64,000 nucleotides of DNA from Rhipicephalus microplus (GCF_043290135.1 NC_134710.1:276850776-276914775), one strand, 5' to 3'. Shown: positions 35,840 to 49,522, counted from the first letter of the stretch. The notes: a model not told the origin generated them from the sequence alone. Made by a program: numbers and translations.

Positions 35840-35893
<54 letters not shown>
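35840..35893. repeat. (GTT)n microsatellite
   Basis: Eighteen GTT units. Confidence 0.95.
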
Positions 35894-35895
<2 letters not shown>

Positions 35896-36540
35896 CCACC
35901 TCCGCAAAGGTATACCTGAAGCTCGAACCCATGCAAGTGCGCCTTCGGCGTGGCTCCGCGCTTTCCTGCCGACTCGACTTGGCCCAGGGAGGACAGTGGC
36001 CCGCGTTATAGTGTCGGCCTTTTTGTTTGGTAGTGATTGCATTGTTTAGCAGCACTTATAAGCACCTAATGCTAGCCTTTCGATGCCATGAGATATGGAT
36101 ATTCACTAGGGAGATGGGGTTGCTTGCATATAGGTAGACCGCGCAGTGCGTGGCTCCGTTTTGTCGCCTGCGTATTCCTACGGCGAGCCATTAGCTGACC
36201 GGCATTCCGAATTGTTTTGCGAGAATGTGTACATGCATGTAAGAAAGCACAGGCGCATACATGGGCACACGCACGCAAACTCAACGACATGCTCTGAGCC
36301 CAAGTGCGGAACGCGAGACGATTGCGATCTGCACATGGCAGATGCGCAACGGCATGAGTGAAGTATTGCAGCGCCTCTACATATTTTTTCTTCTATTTGC
36401 TCATTCGAGATTTGAGGGGTAGTGAACGGCTTTCTTTTCGTCCTTTCTCTTCCTCGATATAGGGGTGCTCCGTGGTCGCCACTCGATCAACAAGACGCGC
36501 ACTCGATCTTCCAAACCGCCAAAAAAGAATCGCCCGCAAA

Positions 36541-36589
36541 CTCTCTCTCTTCCTCTTTTCCTCCCCCTTCCTCCCCCCTCTCTCTCTCT

Positions 36590-36685
<96 letters not shown>
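36541..36685. repeat. CT-rich tract followed by (TA)n
   Basis: Fifty bases of C/T only, then about 45 TA units with one interruption. Confidence 0.95.
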
Positions 36686-37008
36686 CGGCGCGGCATTGAG
36701 GAATGGCTGAGGGCTCTTCGCAATATTTCTCCTCTCTCGGCGTCCACAGGCAGACCGACATTGACGGTTGAGAATGCTGTTCTTTTTATTTCTTCTTCGT
36801 CGGTCCATCCGATGCAGTACTTTCTCATTGGTCGAGAAGCGTGAGAAGGGGATGAGTGAGACGTGCAAGACGAATAAAATAAAACAAAGAAGCGCACATG
36901 GCTCGGGTAATGTAGTCCTGCGGATTCAGGGGCATGCAAGAATGGTGTGAATGTTCCCATGGATGTGCAGCGACAAGGTGCTATCGCGTTGCGTCTGGCC
37001 TCCGTGTC

Positions 37009-37071
37009 TTTGTTTGTTTGTTTGTTTGTTTGTTTGTTTGTTTGTTTGTTTGATTGTTTGTTTGTTTGTTT
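37009..37071. repeat. (TTTG)n microsatellite
   Basis: Fifteen to sixteen TTTG units, one changed to TTGA. Confidence 0.95.
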
Positions 37072-38250
37072 CTTATTACCGCTGACGGGTGAACGGACAG
37101 TATTCCGCGTATATCCTCGCAGCAGCTCATGTGGCATCTCATTAGCCGCTCGCACCTCGTCGTCGCGTCTCGCCCTAGTAATTCACTTTTGTGCATAGAT
37201 TCATGCAGTATGGGCACGCATGTTGTGGGCATGCATGTAGCGGGCGCTTTGGAATTTCGCTGTGATGCGATCACTTTTTTCAGGTCTTCGATTACACTCA
37301 CGTATAATGAAAACACGCGGAAACTATATAAGCCGTCGCTTTGAGCTTACAAATTTATTGTAAACGTCTTCTCCCTATTACCTCTCCACCCCCCACCCCC
37401 CCCCCCATTTTTTTGAATATCGGGTGGCGCGCGTGTTCTTTGGAGGTTAAACTTATAGACGAAGTTGAGAAATTTCGGGCTGTGCCACCTCAAATAGGCG
37501 TGTGTTCATGAATACTTCTATCGTATAATAAGGGTATATAATGTGCTAATTGAAATGAGAATTCTCTCTGTATGCAGTTATCAGCGTTATTTTTGTAATA
37601 ATTAAGATATATCGACCTAATTGTTGCCGCATTGCTCGAGTCTATTTATACTGCTTTTGATAAATAAGTTATTAAAGCGCGTGTGAAAATCTGCTGAGTG
37701 GAGCAAGCAATGCAGGCACCTGACGACGCCTTCGCCCTGCTTGTTTATTATTTTGTCCTGACATTCGCCAGAGGGAGTGGGTGTATTGGCGTGGCAGCAG
37801 CAGGACGAGCGTGAGAAAATGCTCTTCGTGGGATGCATTCCTGCTAGTGAAGCTAGGCGCCACGGTATCGTCTTCGATGGCATCATATTCGAAGGTGCCG
37901 ATTGCACAGGCATCGGCGGCGCAGCATGGTGCTTTTTTTTTTTTCGTGGTAAGTGTGATCGCTGCACGCACAGATGACGCTCGTACTTTTTTTTCCCTTC
38001 TTCTTTAGTGGGGCGCTGGTCTGTCTGGCCATCTGGGCTCACGCTTGCCCACTGCAGTGACCGATGCCCATAGAGGAGTGAGCTCTGTTAGGGGTGTGTG
38101 CGCGCACGCTGACTTGAGGCCGCACATGCATGTCATCCCTCGACGAGTTGTGACGTCTTTTCTCGGCCAGTTTCCGGCTTTGTTCTGCTGAAATGGCTTC
38201 TTTCGTAAGTTTTTTGTCTTTCCTTCTGCATTCTCGCGAGTGTGTAAGCA

Positions 38251-38325
38251 CCCGCCGCGGTCAATTAGCGGCTAACGGTGTTGCGCTACTGAGCGCACGG
38301 TCGCGGGTTCGGTTATCCGCTATAG
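38251..38325 (+). mobile_element. Isolated SINE head fragment
   Basis: CCGCCGCGGTCAATTAGCGG and GGTCGCGGGTTCGG look like the tRNA-derived 5' part of a tick SINE. No body follows. Degenerate. Confidence 0.45.
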
Positions 38326-39193
38326 CAGGCTCGCGTAGTTAGACGTGCTTATATACCTAAATGTAGGTGCATGTCGACTTTAACCTTGGCCGCTTGTCAC
38401 CTATACTTCTCCCTGACTTTTCAGAAAGCTGGATCAGTATTGTGGCCCGCCCCCTGAAGCACCTCGCTCGTCGTAGATTTATTCGATGTATACCGTGATT
38501 GGCGTATATTGAAAAGCTTATTTTGCGGATGATCCAGTGCAACCAGTTTACTTTGAAGAATTAATTACTTGACAACTGGTCCGAAAAATTGTGTCTGTCT
38601 GTTACCGGGGAAAAGTAATAAAAAAACAGTAAGGCGACCTTCGGTATGAGCCAGGCTTGTCGTAGCGTGATTCCCCACCCCCACCCCTCTCTCCTCGGGC
38701 TGACTCGTGCTATAGATAGCCTGCTCGTGTGCATGTGGAGTGTGAAATGCAATGCGACTATACGTGAGTGTATTTATGTACGTGTGTTGTTTTTAATAGC
38801 GTGCGCATACTGAGACACCACTTTATGTACAAGGCGTGCACAAAACAGCCGCAGAATCATCGGAGCTAGCCGAAGTCTAAGATACATTGTACTACGCGTA
38901 TCTCAAATAATTCCCATTCAGGGAAGCTCCATTTTAATTTTTTAACGTGGCATTCACTACTATTTAACAAGGACGGAAGTTTATGAAATGACGAAATTCT
39001 GCCTAAATTGTGGAATAAAAGCACCACAGCACAGCGATTTCGCGTGGTCCAACTTTTACGCGAGCAACATGGCAACATCACGGGCTTCTATCGATGACCC
39101 TGCATGGTGTGTCTGTTTCCGGCAGCCCTCGTGGAAGGTCTAGCAGAATCATACGTATTTGCATTCATTGCTTGTACAAGCATGCATGGGGAG

Positions 39194-39432
39194 CCCCGCC
39201 GTGGTGGTCTAGTGGCTAAGGTACTTGGCTGCTGACCCGCAGGTCGCGGGTTCGAATCCCGGCTGCGGCGGCTGCATTTCCGATGGAGGCGGAAATGTTG
39301 TAGGCCCGTGTGCTCAGATTTGGGTGCACGGTAAAGAACCCCAGGTGGTCAAAATTTCCGGAGTCCTCCACTACGGCGTCTCTCATAATCATATGGTTGT
39401 TTTGGGACGTTAAACCTCACATATCAATCAAT
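39194..39432 (+). mobile_element. Full-length SINE, young
   Basis: Near consensus, perfect B box GGTTCGAATCC. A perfect 17-bp target duplication (caagcatgcatggggag) lies at 39177-39193 and 39433-39449. Confidence 0.97.
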
Positions 39433-39449
39433 CAAGCATGCATGGGGAG

Positions 39450-40952
39450 GGGGTGGAGAAGAAAGGCAAATATTTTGTAGTCCGGAAATCTTATTTAAAG
39501 GTGACGGTGCTTCGAAATGCGCTTGCACCAGACGATTTTTTGATACTCGCACGCGATTTCCCGTTTCTGTCGCAGTAAGATCAAGGAGGAAACGCAGCGT
39601 GTTCAGTGCTACAGAGGGGCCACATGTCAGGATTTGGCCGACGGCACCGCATTGACCCTTTTTGCGAACGCGCGCCGGAAGAGTCGTTTTAACTTCCAAT
39701 GGGGGAAAACAGGTCTTGCTTCACGATTAAAAAGAGCCGTTGTTTCTTTCGTCTTTCACCCCTGTTGACCGGCTGGTGGCCGCGATAGCGACGTGCCGCT
39801 CGAAATCTGTCAATTCGCCGCCTGGAGAATTTCCTCTGTGGAGTGTTGGGAGACGTGTGTGTCTGCGTCCAGTGTGCGCGCGTGTTAGTATATATTACTA
39901 TGCACTTTCAAAAAAAAAAAAAAGGTCGACATACTCCCTAACTTAAAATACTAACCGTTCACTTGTCGCAAAATGCACTAGCCTTTTATAGTAAGTGAAG
40001 GTAGTAAAATTCAGGTTAGCGACATTTACTACATATAATTAGTACATGAGTGTCCATTACTAAATTGTTAGTAATCCCGCGAATAGAGGTTAGCGGTTAT
40101 TTTGTTATGTGCGTGTGTGTCACCTTATCAAGATGATTATATTTCAAAAGTATTTGATAAAAAAAATTGGCCCCGTATCTGCATGTTACCCTGATGTTTT
40201 CTCCACATCATCATGTGCCCTACAATTTGCTTATATGTGTGCAATACCGTAGCACGAAACTTCTATCCTGAGGTAGTCAATAAAATTTAAACTGACCTAA
40301 ATCTTGCTTACGAGTGTCACCATTAAAGCGAAGTATACTGTGGCAGCTACGATAGATCTGGCAACATAGATGGCTTAAGAGTTACTTAGTTAACGCCAAG
40401 TAGGCTTCCCTGGTTAGTAACGGCAAAAGTTACAAGCTGTACTGGCTACTGACTGGTATAAATATGCCGCGAAGGTAGTAAAACACGCCGAAAACAAGTA
40501 AATACACGCGTTTACTAACTGATAACTAACTTTCTTTATAAGATTGTGAAGTAGAGTTGCGGCTTTCGAGCGCTGGGAAAAAAAACAAAAGGGGGGCGGC
40601 CAGATGAATGCCGCCGACGTCGTTGCTATAGGAACGTGATTGCGCCAACTCGGATATCGGGTGTGGGAGAGTATCCGCGGGAAGTCTGTGACACATACAA
40701 ATACGGCGTCACCATCGACGTTGCTCTGCTTAGTCGTATGCGTCGAGTCGGACCTACGGCCGGCGAAAAAATGATGCGTTAATTTTTTGTTGTTGCTGCG
40801 TGTACCACAACACTAAAGTTGCAGTATGCAGGCTTCAAGTTTAAAGAAATACAAGAAAAGAAAAGTGGTGCGATGATGGTATCGGAAGGCGGAGGCAGAT
40901 TAGTTATAATCGTGTGTGCCAATATACTTCGGAAACTAATGCTAGACAGGCA
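39450..40952. other. No recognised gene
   Basis: Contains a 26-bp word shared with 5881-5906 at 40162-40187. Nothing else recognised. Confidence 0.4.
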
Positions 40953-41184
40953 TAATAATTGTTGGCGTTTAATGTCCCGAAAGCACCTTATGATTATGAG
41001 AGACGCCGTAGGGAAGGGCACCGGAAATTTGGACTACCATGGGGTTTTTTTTAACGTGCAACTAAATCTAAGCACACAGGCCTCAAGCATTTTCGGCTCC
41101 ATGGAAAATGCGGCCGGCATTCGATCCCGTGACCAGCGAATCAGCAACCGAATGCCTTAGCCACTATAGACCAACCGTGGTGGG
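40953..41184 (-). mobile_element. SINE, old, near full length
   Basis: The minus-strand order is preserved from the GGCGTTTAATGTCCC end to a head with CCTTAGCCACTATAGACC. Many substitutions. Confidence 0.82.
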
Positions 41185-41728
41185 TTACCAGACACGCAAG
41201 TGGAGATGAACGAAATGGATGCAAAGGCTTCTAGTGGGGTACAGTTAGAGTGACCTAGTATAGTGCGTCGGCTGCGTGTTATGGGCGAAGGCGGCAGGGA
41301 TGTATGTTCGCGGTCATCAGTTTTCTCGAACGGCACGCGAACGGCTTGCAGCACAGCCGCTCTGTGTACTTTGTGTGGGCGCGCCAAGTGCGCGGATGGG
41401 AAACCATCGGTCTTGGCGGACGTTGGGGCGACCGGTGACGCGCTTCGGACGACAACGACGTAGTACATGCATCGCCTGACCGTGCGGCGTTTGCCGGAAG
41501 CACGCACACCAAGCGGGCTTTTTTGCCTGCCTTGCTTTTGTCGGGTGAAAATGGTCGTGGTGGTGGCAGTGGTTAGAAGAGCAAGAAGACACCTAATTTC
41601 TGCAGCCCGATAGGGAGCAGGGCGCAGTGCCTGAAGATGGCGCGGAGCGTGTGTGTGTCTGTGCTTTCGAACCTCCCCCCTCCCAATCAAGCGGCGTAAA
41701 AAAGCGACCTCGCCGACACGTTTCATGC

Positions 41729-42179
41729 CATAGAGTTTCTCACAATACTTGCTAGAGGGAACTCTGGCGCTATAGTGTCTATGGAAGCTGCAACACACGG
41801 CGCTTCAGCGAGCATGGGAATGATGGGTAGTACACGCATTTGTCTAATTTTCGTACTTCTGGCCTGCTTCTGGCTCCGTGTGTGTTCGTGTGGCTTGAAG
41901 CTGTTTTTTCATGAAAACATAAATTAGCAAATGTTCACCGTTTGCGCTTCACAACCTTATTCTTTTACGCTTACCATTTTGAATCAAGTCATTAAGTTCA
42001 AAAGGGTTCGTTCTTTCTTTCAAAACAAAACCGTAACCAGCAATAAACGAAGCCGCAAGTACGATTCGCCGCCCGCAAGTACGAAGACTAGGCAAATTTG
42101 TGTACTGCCCATCATTTCCATGGTCGCTGAACGATCGCAGCGCCAGAGTGCCCTCTAGTTAATTTTGGGAAACTCTATG
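41729..42179. mobile_element. Compact TIR DNA element (hAT/P-like)
   Basis: Terminal inverted repeats CATAGAGTTTCTCACA and CATAGAGTTTCCCAAA continue as imperfect inverted arms of about 130 bp (AGGGAACTCTGGCGCT on the left, AGCGCCAGAGTGCCCT on the right). A perfect 8-bp target duplication (tttcatgc) lies at 41721-41728 and 42180-42187. At 451 bp with no transposase it is non-autonomous. Confidence 0.85.
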
Positions 42180-42187
42180 TTTCATGC

Positions 42188-43106
42188 CATTTTCGCTCGC
42201 TCATCGCGAAGGAGCCATGTTTGACCGAGGCCTGCGTAAATCATGCAGCACACATTTCAACTTAGCTGGGTATATGGTCGTGGATACTGTGTGTCTTTCT
42301 CAGCAGTATAGGCCGCAGCTAAAGGAAACTAGGCCAGAAACAAGTGGCGCGAGTGCCGAAGCGGTGATAACAAACGGGTCGATAAGCACGTGTTTCGCCT
42401 ATACAGGGTGTTTCGAGAAATGTGTCCAATATCCTTTGAAAAGCATCGAAAGGTCGTATCTACGCGCTACTTGCGACGTTGCCTTTCCTGTGGCAGAAGG
42501 CATCTTCAGATGCGTACAAACATTGATTACGTCAGTAAATATAGAAATTGACACAATTAACATTTTAACCAGTGATGATAGCAGATCGAGTCAAATCAGT
42601 GAATTCAAGCTTTTCTTGCGAATTGGTAGCCACCGCGAGCGATGCAATGAGCCTACTTTAGCTGGCGAAACTGAAACCGATGCACCAAATAGCGCATCCA
42701 CCATTCACTTCGACAACATCCTCAGTGACGACTGTTTCCCTCGCCGTTATCAACCGTCAATTTAGACACTTCCCTTCGAGGTCGCTTATCGGCGCCCGCT
42801 TATTCTTCTTCCCCAATGCGCTCGTCTGTCTCTTTCTTGTCCTGTTTTTTTTTTTTTTTTTTGTTCGCGCTGAAAGAAAGTTATGGATACAGCCTGTGCT
42901 GTTGGTGGAAGTTGAACCGGCAACCACATCGTGACGCAACCCGTGGTGGCAGTTGTCCGCACATTCACTTTCTTGCGTATTTGTGGATCTGAGCCACAAC
43001 AAGCCTTGACAGTGTTAGCCATCGCCACTCACGTGTATACATGACGCCATAAATGTGCAGCTTTCTTTTCGACTGCAGATATCGCACGTGATTTTAAAAT
43101 CGTACC
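42188..43106. other. No recognised gene; possible element terminus
   Basis: A + strand frame of up to 193 codons (from 42184) shows no domain I know. ACAGGGTGTTTCGAGAAATG at 42405-42424 resembles the outer end of an arthropod DNA transposon, but a partner end was not found. Poly-T 42846-42862. Confidence 0.35.
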
Positions 43107-43115
43107 GAGTAAACC

Positions 43116-43361
43116 CCGCCCTGCCGCGGTGGTCTAGTGGCTGTAGTACTCGGCTGCTGACCCGCAGGTCGCGGGATCGAATCCGGGCTGCGGCGACTGC
43201 ATTTCCGATGGAGGCGGAAATGTTGTAGGCCCGTGTGCTCAGATTTTGGTGCACGTTAAAGAACCCCAGGTGGTCGAAATTTCCGGAGCACTCCACTACG
43301 GCGTCTCTAATAATCATATAATGGTTTTGGGACGTTAAACCCTACATATCGATCAATCATG
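43116..43361 (+). mobile_element. Full-length SINE
   Basis: Head with GATCGAATCCG, complete body and a GATCAATCAT end. A 9-bp target duplication (gagtaaacc) lies at 43107-43115 and 43362-43370. Confidence 0.94.
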
Positions 43362-43370
43362 GAGTAAACC

Positions 43371-45339
43371 ATATTCGCAACTCAAGAAATGTTACTTCAG
43401 CTGGCAACACGATGGCAGAATATTATCGCCCCTTCGGCAGCAGGATAATTCTTATCTGGCTTGCTCGTGTTTCCTTCGTTGAAAGCCCGGCGCTTGCCGC
43501 TTTCCTATCGAGAATGTCGCAGTCACGCTGATAGCGTGCACGCCATTCGTGACCGCGAACTGCCGGAACTGCGGCGATAACGCGAGTAAAGTGGCTGAGA
43601 TAGATGCCAATTATTGTAGTGTGGCAAAAATATTCCTCTAATGCACGATTGTTTTTTTTTTCTTATACGGTATATGGTGAATGCTCAGTTAGGATCGCGA
43701 ACGCTGTTGCTATATACAAGGTGTGTTCAAATGGGTCTCGAAAGTTCAGTCGAAAAGCGTGGTTCAAAAGCTATTGTAAATTACATCAGCGTGTGGAGTT
43801 GTGAGCTGCGATTGAAGCGCGACTATGTGTGGAGGGAACAATCACTAATAGTGAAAAAATCAAGTTTGATTCAATGTCGAAGCAATCACAATGTTTTACA
43901 AATTACATTTCTTTATTTCAACAATATTATGTATAGGTGTAATGAGCGAATAATATATAACAGTTTTTCATTATTACAGAAAACTTTTTTTTTTCTAGCG
44001 CCCTCTTCCCACGCTATTATTGCTCAGTGCAGCCCTTGCACTGCATGGAAAGGCGCGCTCTTAAAATTCGTCTGTGATGACACACCCCTTCACGTGTTTT
44101 AGTGTTCCGCACTTGTGTTCTCTGCTGTGCGCGTAATTGTGATGTGCGTTTCATTGTTGGTGACCGTCTTGAGTGCAGTGTCCAATGGGCAGCGGAACGT
44201 CGCGGATTACATTTACCACCGCGTGTTTTCGTCGGTACCTGCAGAAACGATGCGCTGTGCAAGAATGCAGTAGCAACAAACGTATGCATGGTGACCAATG
44301 TCTTCTAGACAAGAAACAAAGGCAATAGTTCGGAATACAGTGCTCGTTGGACTTTCATCCACCAGTATTCCTGCATCCCGGTTTCCTTCTTGAGCATGCA
44401 GTGTGTATACGATTAGTCGCGTTATCGGTGAGCAGATCGCCAAGTTATCTATAATCATGCTACAATTCGCATATCTGTATTCGCATACGTAGCGGTAATT
44501 TATCAGAGCATAATGCAAAAAACGTGACGCAAGAAGTGTCCGCAGATGTTTTTGTGCTTATTACTATTCTGTGCAGTGTAATAAATTTTATTTATTGTGA
44601 CCATTGAACAAAACTGAAATGCCATAATTTTGGCATTACTAGGCGTCATTTCTTCCTGTAAAAACTGAACACAAGTATTGTGAATGCTAGAAAACTTATA
44701 TATGTGTGAATCGAATAAGCAACGCTGCAGATATGACATGTATATGCTGTTGATTGCTTTAATCCATCGGCGGAAGTTGCTATGAATGCCGCATAAAAGT
44801 TCGAAGAACAAGTTTTCTTATAAAACCAAGGCAAAGTGAATAGTGGTACACTTAAACATCACTATTTAGTCATTAGTCCGTATTAGATTAGCTGGCGTTG
44901 ACTTGAAGCGCACTCATGGAAGACTCGCCGGCGATCGCCTTAGCGCGAGTCCTTAGCGATCAGGGATCCACGAAAAGTAATTCGATACCGAATTTCGCGC
45001 TATAGGGCACGCAAAGTGGCGTCACTTGTTTACCAGCTATTGCGTCACATCCGCTTTATCTTCCGTTCCGCCGAAAGTGTTCCTTCCCCACAAAGATGGC
45101 GCTAAGCCTCATGAGCAGTTGATCAGCCGCCATCTTCTGAACGCACGGGCTTCTTTTGGAGCCTTCGCTACAAGTGGTATCTACCTAGGTCAGCAGCAGT
45201 GTTCGCAAGGCTTCCATTGGCGAAACCCTCGCATTCTGTTGGCGCAGCGAGGCCGCATATACTCGGTTCCTCAAGCCTGTACTTATGCACCGTTTCACTA
45301 TAGTGCTACTGTAATAATATCTGGGAATTTACGTGTCCA
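43371..45339. other. Intronic sequence, no recognised gene
   Basis: Several 60-150-codon frames without recognisable domains. Confidence 0.35.
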
Positions 45340-45490
45340 ATTCGTGATATGATTTCGAGACGCCGTAGTGCAGGGATCCGGAAATTTCGACCATCTGACG
45401 GTTTTTAACGTGCACTGGCACTGCACAGTATACACAGGCCTCAACTATTTTGCCTCCATCAAATATTTTGCCCACTGCTTCTAATTCGTG
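45340..45490 (-). mobile_element. SINE, old, fragmentary
   Basis: GATATGATTTCGAGACGCCG, GGAAATTTCGACCATCTG and TTTTAACGTGCACTG in minus-strand SINE order; head lost. Confidence 0.75.
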
Positions 45491-46186
45491 TACACTGCTA
45501 TAATTGAACACAAATGAATAAAATATGCGTACGTTTGCAATTTAAAATGACTTTACTGTCAAAGCAATAAAGCTACAAATCTAGTGATGGGCTACGCAGG
45601 TGTACAAAGCTCGATAAAATAAGTAGAAAATAAAAACGTGTGTTTAAGTGTTGCTGAATGCCTCAATGTTATAAAAGGAAAAGAAATCAGAAAGTACTTC
45701 ATTCCCTCATAGAAGATGCGGCAGGTGCAAAGTCGAGTTTCAGTGCCTTGTATAATTTTTTATCACTAAATTTGTGTATGTGGCGTTTATTGTTCAAAAA
45801 TTGGCTCAATCCGGGTAATTTTAGACTTACTTTTGTAGTACGAAAAGGAATTGTTACTGGGCCGACTTAGGAAAGGCTAGGTTGGGTTATCCTCCGTCAA
45901 ACTAATATAACAAGGCATGCCCTGACACGAATAGAGCAATGCTGTTTCAGTTGCGGATATCGATCTGCGGGGAAAGGTTCACCGTTGTTATATAGCGCAA
46001 TATCGCTGCGGATATTGTGCGGATTTCTCAGAAATGAAGCTTCCCAGTCGTCGTAAACTTAGTTCTCACAGAGTCCTAGTGCCGCTACGAATTTTTCGTA
46101 GCAGTACTGGTACTGCTGGCAGAAGAATTTTTGTCATCATCAATCCGCATTTATGCTCATAAACGAAACCAGATGTCCATAAAAAA
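45491..46186. other. No recognised feature
   Basis: No supported gene or repeat. Confidence 0.4.
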
Positions 46187-46258
46187 CCACACACACACAC
46201 ATATATATATATACATATACACATATATATATATACACATATATATATATATATACAT

Positions 46259-46300
<42 letters not shown>
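46187..46300. repeat. Compound (CA)n/(TA)n microsatellite
   Basis: Alternating CA and TA blocks abutting the SINE 3' end. Confidence 0.93.
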
Positions 46301-46302
<2 letters not shown>

Positions 46303-46531
46303 TGATTGATTGATATGTGGGGTTTAACGTCCCAAAACCACCATATGATTATGAGAGACACCGTAGTGGACTCCGGAAATTTAGACCACCTGGTGTTCTT
46401 TAACGTGCATCCAAATCTGAGCACACGGGCCTACAACATTTCCTCCTCCATCGGAAATGCAGCCGGGATTCGATCCCGCGACCTGCGGGTCAGCAGCCGA
46501 GTACCTTAGCCACTAGACCACCGCGGCGGGG

Positions 46532-46532
<1 letters not shown>
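46301..46532 (-). mobile_element. SINE inserted within a (TA)n tract
   Basis: Near full length on the minus strand with small deletions (in the GCCGTAGTGGA-CTCC part and the GCAGCCGGGATT head join). (TA)n lies on both sides, so the target duplication cannot be delimited. Confidence 0.92.

Positions 46533-46590
<58 letters not shown>
46533..46590. repeat. (TA)n microsatellite
   Basis: About 29 TA units on the far side of the SINE. Confidence 0.93.
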
Positions 46591-46592
<2 letters not shown>

Positions 46593-49247
46593 TAGAAGGC
46601 TTCTAGTCCACGGGCGTTCTAGCGAATGAGCGCCTCCTGACCGGCCGTGGATAGTCACATGACTTCCGGGAAACATCCGGTAGGGGGCCGCGGTTGTTGT
46701 TGCAAGCCGATTTGTTGCGATAGACTAATCACGAAAAATGTCCTGTAATTGTTTTTAAAATCGATAGCCTTTCTTGGGATACTTCAACGCAAAAATTTTG
46801 GTCTCTCTTTTTTTCTGCTTCTCAAGCGAAACGGCTCAAGTACGACCACATCCACAGCGCCCACCAATATTGCTCAAGTTTCTGGGTTCATACTTGTGTG
46901 ATTGTCGACTAAAAAGCAAATATTGCGCATATCTGAGGCACATTGTCAACACGTCAATATGCTGTGGTGCGTTTCTTTATACTACATAAGGCATACATTA
47001 GTAATTCTAAGAACTATAGCGTTTATTACGCTGCGCTGGCAATGCGACGCTATGCACGAAAAGGCGAGTTTTCTACGCTTTGCTATGACAATACGGTGCT
47101 GCCACCTACCTTCAAATTTAAGAAATATGGCCTCCAAGATTGTGCGCGCAGGCTAAGGCCATCCTTTTGTTGTTGTTTTTTTGTTTTTCTTAAGATTACC
47201 ACCAGATGGCGCTCGTGTATCACGCAGCGTAGATGTAAACTACTTTTTGGTGGCAGAGTATCGCCACTGTTTCACGGGCGCCGCTCATTCCGCCTGCAGG
47301 AGTGCAGTGCGCCTATTCGCCGAGCGCCATCACGTGGTCATAGGTGGTTCATTTGCACTGCGGAAAAGCCAACAGTAAGCACATAGAGAAATATGTTTCT
47401 CGATGCTACGCAGACGACGCCGATGCTTCGCAGATTCTGGGCAGATCAAGCGTGGTTGACATCGGCTGCTGCTGTTATTCTCGCCGCGCTTCTTCGGTAC
47501 TGTACTCATGTTGCCTGATGGTCGCGAGAAATGTGATAGCATGTGCATTCTGTGTTGAATTATTCTACGTACAGCCCATGTGGTTAGACGCGGGTTCTTA
47601 TTCTTGTATGGTTCTTAAAGAGAAAAGAGGAAAGTGAGCCCCGTAACTCTACACTGGGTTTCAGCCACAGGGATGTTTTATTCGCCGTTCAGGAGTACAT
47701 CACTACCACTAAACGATTTTCTTGCTAAATTATGGTCTCACAATTTTTTCTTTATTTCTTTTTCTGCAAATTTGCAATTGGCACTTCAAATCATAATTAA
47801 ATAACAAAAGTTTTTTTTAGGAATGACGCACTGCTGAAAGTGTCGGGGCAAATTCACCTTATAATCGGCCAATCCCCTACTTTGGGTACCAGCCATTTGC
47901 AGAGGAAAACAACAACAACAACAACTGTCTGCATCAGGGTGTGACACCTCAACAGTAGCTCACAAGGGATGGGGGTAAAGAGGGATTAAAAGGTATATAT
48001 AGAGGGAGGAAGGAGAGAGCGAGGCGCAGGGACAGTCAGCGACGGAAGTAAAGAGGAGATAGGAAAGATGGACCTGGTCTTAGGAGTCGGAGGACGGGGC
48101 ACCACTCGACGAGAGGTCTCGGTTGAACGGGTGTTGCTATAGAAAGATTTGTGTTCAGTTAGGCAGGAATAAACGTTCAGCTTGATTCTTTTCATCTATC
48201 CACGGCACTGCAAAACGTGATCTATTTGTATTAGCCACAGATGCAGTAGTGAGTACGTTAAACATGCAGAGTTGGTCAGCGTGTGTCGGCTGCATACATC
48301 GAAATGAGTCTGACGAGTAAAATGCTGAATATAAAGGGAGAAGTTAAACTAGAACTATTCCAATTGGCAAGGTTTTGCTGCAAGCTCGTGCATTTAATGC
48401 AGCTTTCAGACCTTCAGCGGAAGCCATGTAGGACGTGACGGGTCTGCAGTGTGGAACAACGATGCACGTCAACTGTCGTGAGCCGCGATTGTAACACGAG
48501 CGTAATACGAAAGCGGCCTGTAACGCGGGCGTCGCACGGCCACTCTCGATCGCTATCCAGCTCGATTCAGTTGTAGCTGTATTACTCGCCCAGTTAGCGA
48601 ATCAGCCAAACGGGACAAAAAGAATTGCATTCCTAACTGGCTTGATCGCGATCAAAAGTGAGAAAATAATTTTATACCTGTAAATAAAAAAAGACAGCGA
48701 AAAAAGAACGAAGCTACTGTGTGACCAATATAAATATAATCACAGGTTCGGACGAGCCGACGCACTTTGTTGCATTATTGTGTACCAACTACGTAAACAT
48801 AAAATCAATGCTTCTAGGCGGGACCGGATCAACCGAGTTTTTCTCGTACCTTCATAACAAATAGAAAGAAAGCGAAAAAATAAATGACGCAAGGCTAGTA
48901 CTCTGAATCGCGAGCGCTACTTCTACGTGGGTGATCAGTGGCTTTCCCGCAGGACGTTTGAACCCAAGATTGCGTACCTTTGCGCAACTCTGGTGTACCT
49001 GAAGGTAGCATATACAGTAACTGTACAATGCAGCGCCTCCATAATCTCACTCACCGATTTTCTCGTGTTATACTTCAAATAAATGTTTTATTTTATTCAC
49101 GCACTCTAGACGAAAGAATATCGTCTTTCGACGATATTTGCAGTTGAACATGCAGATACAGATACGAAGCCAATATTATTTTTTCGAAGTTGATTTACAA
49201 AGACGACTGAACAGATATATACAGAACAGAACAGATATATACAGAAC

Positions 49248-49249
<2 letters not shown>
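46591..49249. other. Intronic sequence, no recognised gene
   Basis: Only a small hairpin near 49116-49138 (AATATCGTC/GACGATATT) and short frames without domains. Confidence 0.4.

Positions 49250-49333
<84 letters not shown>
49250..49333. repeat. (TA)n microsatellite, left part
   Basis: About 42 TA units ending at the 5' LTR. The tract resumes after the 3' LTR, so it was the insertion target. Confidence 0.95.
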
Positions 49334-49336
<3 letters not shown>

Positions 49337-49519
49337 AAGCACATTCCAAGCATTTGATCGTTCTCACTTGCACATACCCATCATCATCGTTCTCACTTGC
49401 TCATACCCATCATCATCGTCCTCTCTCTTGGTGTGGTTCTGAGCCGAGCCAGACATCGCAGAATAAACGCTTCTGCTCGCCCTGCCTGCTCGCCGTACCT
49501 AGTCTGCCTGCGTCTTTCA
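49334..49519 (+). repeat. 5' LTR
   Basis: Starts TGTAAGCACA and ends GTCTTTCA. Contains a roughly 30-bp unit present twice in tandem (ATCGTTCTCACTTGC...), an AATAAA signal at 49462-49467 and CT-rich sequence after it. No clear TATA box. Confidence 0.97.
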
Positions 49520-49522
49520 GAG

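Larger units (their letters stand above)
35164..38250. other. Intronic sequence with microsatellites
   Basis: Apart from the listed microsatellites I recognise no gene, RNA or element. Confidence 0.4.

Noticed and set aside
41157..41798. 213-codon minus-strand frame
   Set aside because: It runs from a SINE edge into a TIR element, has low-complexity Thr/Arg runs and no domain.
42184..42765. 193-codon plus-strand frame
   Set aside because: Starts at the border of a TIR element, no recognisable domain, contains a transposon-terminus-like word.
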